This document shows positions 31,653 to 35,487 of a stretch of 35,487 bases of DNA, in pieces (position 1 is the first letter of the stretch; every line of letters begins with the position of its first letter). The notes under the pieces are model-generated. The model was not told the DNA's origin and did not search any database. It saw only the letters and a program-made list of their open reading frames with translations. The DNA is from an uncultured bacterium (GTDB lineage Bacteria; Patescibacteriota; Minisyncoccia; Phycocordibacterales; PALSA-1337): positions 1 through 35,487 of the forward strand of contig CAIQIZ010000014.1 of NCBI GenBank assembly GCA_903872035.1, given 5' to 3'. The position numbers and the translations under genes were made by a program.

Positions 31653-32948
31653 GATCTCGCAATTTCTATTCTTCAAGATTTGCTCCTCTGGACAATAGAG
31701 GGCTCTGATAAAACCAGCTAAATAGAACGAACCAACCACTAACAAGGTGTCTCCTTTCAATAAACATTTTCGCGCTTCTCTGAAAGCTTTGACTGGGTCT
31801 GGATTGCAATTGATCTCGGATTGTTTATGCGCGACTTTCCGCGCTTCATCAGCGAGAATTCCGGCTTCTACAGAAGGTCGTCCGAAGACATTGAATTGGC
31901 AAGTATGTATTCGATCAGCCAGTGGCGCGATCATCCGCACCATCTTCTTCCAATCCTTATCAGCTGAAATGGCGATAACCACAGAAAGTTTTTTGAACTT
32001 CAATTTCTTCAAGTTGAATATAGTACTTTCGATCTTTGAAGGATTATGCGCGCCATCGATTATTACCAGCGGCTTCCTCTCCACAATCTCAAACCTAGCA
32101 GGAAGACTTGGCATAGTTTTGATCTTCTTTGGCGACTCGATTATTCCGAGACTGGTGCAAATATACCCAGCAAGCAATATATTCCGCGCATCGTAGCCGA
32201 GACGAGCGACTTTAATGGCTTCAAATTTGGCGCCAGCCTTATCGCACTCACCTTTGAGTATCTTCAAAATCTTTAGATCTGCTTCGGTCGTAAAGAATCG
32301 ACTACCCTCTTTAATTATCCCAGCCTTGTCTTTGGCGATATCCGTCTTTGTTGATCCCAATATTTGCGTATGATCCAGACCGATGTTAGTAATTGCTGTA
32401 ATCAAAGGATTTATGATCACATTTGTAGCATCGTAACGGCCGCCTAGACCGACTTCCAATACTACATATTCACATTTTTCTTTTTTGAAATAGGTCAAGG
32501 CGATAGCGAAGATCATCTCGAAATATGACGGCGGACCATTCCTGCCGGACTTGGCCATCAGTGCAATCTTTGGTTTCAATGACTCCGTGATATCTGCGAA
32601 TATCAAAGGATCGACATACTTATCGCCAACCTGTATCTTCTCGATAGTACTCACTGTAAATGGTGACGTGAATAAGCCGGTGCACTTACCAGCTTTTACC
32701 AATTCAGTATGAACGGCAGTTGCCACGCTTCCTTTTCCCGAAGTTCCTGTGATGTGAACGTATTTGAATCCCTTTTCTGGATTACCGATAAGATCAAGAA
32801 GTTCTTGCATTCGTTCCAGGAAGATCTGTGGCCGTGGATGAGACTTTAGATCGGTTTTCCGGTAGCCGCTATTCATTTTTCCGAAGTCTTCCAAGAATCG
32901 GACTGCCGCGTAATATCGGGTGAATCGACCTTGATTCTGCGCTTTCAT
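31647..32948 (-). CDS. folC: Folylpolyglutamate/dihydrofolate synthase-like Mur ligase
   Basis: 433 residues from MKAQNQGRFTRYYAAVRFL; an in-frame start at 33353 would run through the aspS leader and is rejected. P-loop ITGTSGKGSVATA, then ITNIGLDHTQILGSTKTDIA, and the C-terminal Mur ligase signature VIDGAHNPSKI. FolC adds glutamate to folate. No other folate gene is present, so a folate role is inferred from family only. It is bracketed by two copies of a palindromic repeat. Confidence 0.9.
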   Translation of the reverse strand: MKAQNQGRFTRYYAAVRFLEDFGKMNSGYRKTDLKSHPRPQIFLERMQELLDLIGNPEKGFKYVHITGTSGKGSVATAVHTELVKAGKCTGLFTSPFTVSTIEKIQVGDKYVDPLIFADITESLKPKIALMAKSGRNGPPSYFEMIFAIALTYFKKEKCEYVVLEVGLGGRYDATNVIINPLITAITNIGLDHTQILGSTKTDIAKDKAGIIKEGSRFFTTEADLKILKILKGECDKAGAKFEAIKVARLGYDARNILLAGYICTSLGIIESPKKIKTMPSLPARFEIVERKPLVIIDGAHNPSKIESTIFNLKKLKFKKLSVVIAISADKDWKKMVRMIAPLADRIHTCQFNVFGRPSVEAGILADEARKVAHKQSEINCNPDPVKAFREARKCLLKGDTLLVVGSFYLAGFIRALYCPEEQILKNRNCEIM

Positions 32949-32975
32949 AATGGTGGCACTATAGCGTAAATTTGT

Positions 32976-33020
32976 GGAGGTGGCACCTCTGCATATGTAG
33001 GAGGTCAGACCTCCTACATA
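32976..33020. repeat. Palindromic intergenic repeat, copy 2 (between folC and aspS)
   Basis: GGAGGTGGCACCTCTGCAT followed by the perfect hairpin TATGTAGGAGGT-CAG-ACCTCCTACATA. Same orientation as copy 1. Confidence 0.75.
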
Positions 33021-33021
33021 C

Positions 33022-33049
33022 TTGCATTTATGTACTAGAGCGCTATAGT
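33022..33049 (+). promoter_or_regulatory. Promoter of the aspS T-box transcript
   Basis: -35 TTGCAT (33022-33027), 16-base spacer, -10 TATAGT (33044-33049). Predicted start near 33056. Confidence 0.6.
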
Positions 33050-33055
33050 TATGCC

Positions 33056-33240
33056 ATACCGTCGATCCGGCTGACACCGGTGAGGTGAAGAAAGAAAGCC
33101 GATCTTTAGGCAAGTAGACTCTTCCGGACCTGCTCCGAAATGCAGATAATGAAGTTACAAACAGGGTGGCACCGCGACCAAGTCGCCCCTGCGGATTTAT
33201 TAGACATAATAAATTCGGAGGGGCTATTTTGTTCCTCCGA
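33056..33240 (+). promoter_or_regulatory. T-box riboswitch controlling aspS
   Basis: The hallmark T-box sequence GGGTGGCACCGCG is at 33164-33176, followed by the expected GTCGCCCCTG. Upstream is a structured region (stem I candidates TCCGG/CCGGA, GGTGAAG, hairpin CTGC..GCAG). CAGGG (33163-33167) and CCCTG can form the antiterminator, while GCCCCT (33185-33190) pairs instead with AGGGGC (33219-33224) to form the terminator. Uncharged tRNA would favour read-through. GAC triplets (e.g. 33117-33119) would suit Asp, but the specifier loop is not assigned with certainty. Confidence 0.88.
33185..33230 (+). terminator. T-box attenuator hairpin
   Basis: Long, almost perfect stem from GCCCCT...GGATTTATT to AATAAATTC...AGGGGC with loop AGACAT, followed by TATTTT. 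It is the off state of the riboswitch. Confidence 0.85.
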
Positions 33241-33249
33241 AACAAATCA

Positions 33250-34686
33250 ATGAACCGAACATACATAAAAGACCTCAAAAATAACGTCGGAAAGACCGTT
33301 TCTATATCAGCTTGGGTTGATGTGCGCCGCGACCACGGTAAGCTCATCTTCATCGACCTCCGTGATATGTCTGGACGCGTTCAAACAGTTGCCCTGCCTT
33401 CCAATAAAGAAGCTCACGAGATCGCCTCCAAAGTTAGATCAGAATGGGTTGTTCGTGCTGAAGGAATCGTTAACAAGAGACCGGAAAAGATGATCTCCAA
33501 GAACAAGGAGACCGGTGAGATCGAAGAAAACGGCGACATCGAATTGGAACTGAAAAAGTTGGAGGTCTTGAATGAGGCACAGACGCCGCCAATAGATGTC
33601 CGAAGCGATGGGACTGAAATCGGCGAAGAGGCCCGCTTGAAGCATCGCTACCTAGACCTCCGTCGTCCGCGCGTTCAGAAAAATATCCGAACCCGACACA
33701 AGATAATCAAATATGTTCGTGATTTCCTGGATAACGAAGGATTCACTGAAATTGAAACACCGATACTTACCAAATCGACACCTGAAGGTGCTCGGGATTA
33801 CGTCGTGCCATCAAGGCTTGAGAATGGCCGCTTCTATGCCCTACCCCAATCTCCTCAACAGTACAAGCAATTGCTCATGGTGGCCGGTTTTGAGAAATAC
33901 TTCCAGATCGCTCGATGCTTCCGCGACGAAGATACTCGTTCCGATCGTCAGCCGGAATTCACTCAAATGGACTTGGAAATGAGCTTCGTCGAACGTGAAG
34001 AAGTCATGGCCTTGAACGAGAAGCTTTTGGTCGAGATCGTTACCAAGCTTTATCCGAACAAGAAAATCCAGACCGTTCCATTTCCTCGGATCTCATACAA
34101 GGAGGCCATGGAGAAATACAAGAGCGATCGGCCAGATATCCGCACAGACAAAAATGATCCAAACTTGCTAGCTTTCTGCTGGGTTATCGATTTCCCATTC
34201 TTCGAAAAAACAGACGAGGATCCATTAACAGGTAGAAGCGGCTGGACATTCACCCACAATCCTTTCTCTGCACCAAAGCCAGAGCATATGCCTATGCTCA
34301 TGAATAAGGAAAAGATCGGCGATATCCTGACGACTCAATACGACGTAGTGCTAAACGGATTTGAAATCGGCGGTGGCAGCATTCGTAACCACGCACCAGA
34401 GGCACTGAAGAAAGTCTTTGAGATCATGGGCTATCCTGATGAGCAGATCGAAAGTAATTTCGGTCATATGCTACGCGCCTTGGCATCTGGTGCTCCTCCT
34501 CATGGCGGCATCGCTTGGGGACTGGATCGTTTCGTAACTCTTCTTCAAAATGAATCGTCCATCCGTGAAGTCATCGCTTTCGCCAAAACTGGCGAGGGTA
34601 AGGACTTGATGATGGAAGCACCTAGCGAAATCTCTGAAAAACAGATGCGAGAATTGGGAATTGAATTACGAAAGAAGAAGAAATAG
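33250..34686 (+). CDS. aspS: Aspartyl-tRNA synthetase (no GAD insertion)
   Basis: 478 residues from MNRTYIKDLKNNVGKTVSIS; upstream in-frame codons belong to the T-box. N-terminal OB anticodon domain (WVDVRRDHGKLIFIDLRDMSG), class II motif 1 region (FTEIETPILTKSTPEGARDY), motif 2 (QIARCFRDEDTRSDRQPEFTQMDLE) and motif 3 (GIAWGLDRFVTLL). The GAD domain of usual bacterial AspRS (about 590 residues) is missing: DRPDIR is followed directly by the catalytic core. No Shine-Dalgarno just before the ATG; an AGGGG lies in the attenuator stem. Confidence 0.97.
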   Translation: MNRTYIKDLKNNVGKTVSISAWVDVRRDHGKLIFIDLRDMSGRVQTVALPSNKEAHEIASKVRSEWVVRAEGIVNKRPEKMISKNKETGEIEENGDIELELKKLEVLNEAQTPPIDVRSDGTEIGEEARLKHRYLDLRRPRVQKNIRTRHKIIKYVRDFLDNEGFTEIETPILTKSTPEGARDYVVPSRLENGRFYALPQSPQQYKQLLMVAGFEKYFQIARCFRDEDTRSDRQPEFTQMDLEMSFVEREEVMALNEKLLVEIVTKLYPNKKIQTVPFPRISYKEAMEKYKSDRPDIRTDKNDPNLLAFCWVIDFPFFEKTDEDPLTGRSGWTFTHNPFSAPKPEHMPMLMNKEKIGDILTTQYDVVLNGFEIGGGSIRNHAPEALKKVFEIMGYPDEQIESNFGHMLRALASGAPPHGGIAWGLDRFVTLLQNESSIREVIAFAKTGEGKDLMMEAPSEISEKQMRELGIELRKKKK

Positions 34687-34796
34687 GCTTCGTCGCGACG
34701 CTTTCTAGAATATCTTCATTCCATATTGAGACCTATTTTAATGTTTTTTGAACATTTTTTCATTGTTTCTTCATCTCAGTTTGATAGAGTTTTGGA

Positions 34797-35240
34797 ATGC
34801 TTCCCCAAGAACCTTTTGATTATTGGAACATAATCAAAAAGAGATTGCATTTTCTGCCACAAGAACCTTTCTTTCAAGAAGGTGAGATTTGGTGGTGCTC
34901 GCTAGGAATGAATATCGGGTACGAATATAACGGGAAGAATATTAATTACGAAAGACCCGTTCTGATTATCTGTAAAATAAGCAATGACATGGCGTGGGTA
35001 TTGCCCATCTCATCGCAGACCAAGGAACATGAGTTCAGGTTTCTTATTGAAGAATTTCACTCTCAAGTCATCATGTCACAACCTAGGACTGTCAGTTCAC
35101 GTCGTCTACTAAGAAAGATCGGCCCATTATCATGTGACGATTTCTGCAGCATTTGTGACCAAATCATTAAAATACTCCATAACACGAAACTCCGCCATAA
35201 GGCGGAGAATCTCGGAGGCCAAAGGCCTGCTGTGGGGTGA
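34797..35240 (+). CDS. PemK/MazF-like toxin-family protein
   Basis: 147 residues. GEIWWCSLGMNIGYEYNGK and RPVLIICKIS form the MazF-type beta-barrel start, WVLPISSQTKEH and SQPRTVSSRRLLRKIG the later core. MazF proteins are sequence-specific RNases. No antitoxin gene is seen next to it in the window. The last 16 residues (about KLRHKAENLGGQRPAVG) are encoded by two small hairpins (35190-35226) and may be a recent 3' addition. Activity is unproven. Confidence 0.82.
   Translation: MLPQEPFDYWNIIKKRLHFLPQEPFFQEGEIWWCSLGMNIGYEYNGKNINYERPVLIICKISNDMAWVLPISSQTKEHEFRFLIEEFHSQVIMSQPRTVSSRRLLRKIGPLSCDDFCSICDQIIKILHNTKLRHKAENLGGQRPAVG
35190..35226. repeat. Two small hairpins at the 3' end of the PemK-like gene
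   Basis: CTCCGCC-ATAA-GGCGGAG (35190-35207) and AGGCC-A-AAGGCCT (35216-35226) lie in the coding end. They look like repeat or terminator DNA that entered the gene. Confidence 0.5.
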
Positions 35241-35358
35241 ATTGTATACCAAGAGAATTATTCGTCAAGCGATTGTATTCCAATTTTCTGACTATTTCTG
35301 TAATTCAGCCATATTGACCGACCATTTACCTGTCTCTTCTGGAAATAAATGACCTCCT

Positions 35359-35377
35359 CCCCGCATTTCATGCGGGG
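35359..35377 (+). terminator. GC-rich hairpin, possible terminator
   Basis: Stem CCCCGCAT/ATGCGGGG with loop TTC, followed by TTTCC. The T tract is short, so termination is uncertain. Confidence 0.4.
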
Positions 35378-35389
35378 TTTCCTCCAGGT

Positions 35390-35485
35390 TCATGAAGACC
35401 CGAAGCTCATGCGGAGCGTGTGGCCGAGATCCTTCTTGCCTTGATATTGGATGTAATTATGTATTTGAGTTTCGTTTAAGCCGAT
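35390..35485 (-). CDS. Possible C-terminal gene fragment (5' end outside window)
   Basis: An open minus-strand frame from the window edge ends at TGA (35390-35392) after about 31 residues, including GLNETQIHNYIQYQGKKDLG. The composition is protein-like, but the length is too short to be sure. No family recognised. Confidence 0.25.
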   Translation of the reverse strand: MGLNETQIHNYIQYQGKKDLGHTLRMSFGSS

Positions 35486-35487
35486 TG

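Noticed and set aside
33166-33249. N-terminal extension of aspS
   Set aside because: The in-frame codons encode the T-box antiterminator and attenuator stem; the family start is at 33250.
32949-33353. N-terminal extension of folC to 33353
   Set aside because: It would cover the aspS T-box and promoter on the other strand, and the FolC homology begins just after 32948.

Overview
The window looks like part of a Patescibacteria/CPR genome, most likely a Paceibacteria (Parcubacteria) lineage. The evidence is the stripped-down housekeeping genes: IF-2 without its IF2N region, ThrRS without a TGS domain, AspRS without the GAD insertion. DUF4446 and four-helix-bundle genes, Parcubacteria-style exported proteins and weak or absent Shine-Dalgarno sequences point the same way. 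Finer placement is not possible by eye.

Layout. 1-2720 (mostly minus): an IS30 transposase tail at the edge, a small zinc-site protein, khpA, rpsP and a cysteine desulfurase. 2781-5980 (plus): DUF4446, a four-helix-bundle gene between inverted repeats, infB, rbfA, tRNA-Cys(GCA) and tRNA-Leu(UAA). 5984-6709: a HigBA-like toxin-antitoxin pair between two similar short direct repeats. 6789-7898: an orphan protein. 7959-17026: two tandem minus-strand operons of exported proteins. Each begins with the same promoter and the same single-pass membrane protein and ends in a terminator, so this is a block duplication. 17073-22549: rnhB and an AAA ATPase (minus), divergent from dnaE (plus).

22590-25410 is the most interesting region. 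A divergent IS110-like protein (minus) is flanked on both sides by non-coding DNA. On the same strand this DNA folds into a regular array: long-loop stems (loops mostly 34-46 nt) alternating with short hairpins, most capped by GAAA tetraloops and joined by AAATTT-like linkers. A sigma70-like promoter sits just before the first unit and a terminator just after the last. The whole may be one RNA-protein-RNA transcription unit, possibly related to IS110 bridge-RNA systems but with many more units.

25451-35487: thrS, a PKD-like surface protein, a Cas4/RecB-like nuclease, an alkyltransferase-like protein, a membrane-anchored cyclophilin, a DHH phosphoesterase, folC, aspS under a T-box riboswitch, a PemK/MazF-like toxin and a possible gene fragment at the edge.

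Two other systems stand out. One is a palindromic element inserted in frame in both the cysteine desulfurase gene and dnaE, similar in concept to Rickettsia palindromic elements. The other is an IVS-like cassette in which the four-helix-bundle gene lies inside a 19-bp inverted repeat. All family assignments come from reading motifs; no database search was run.
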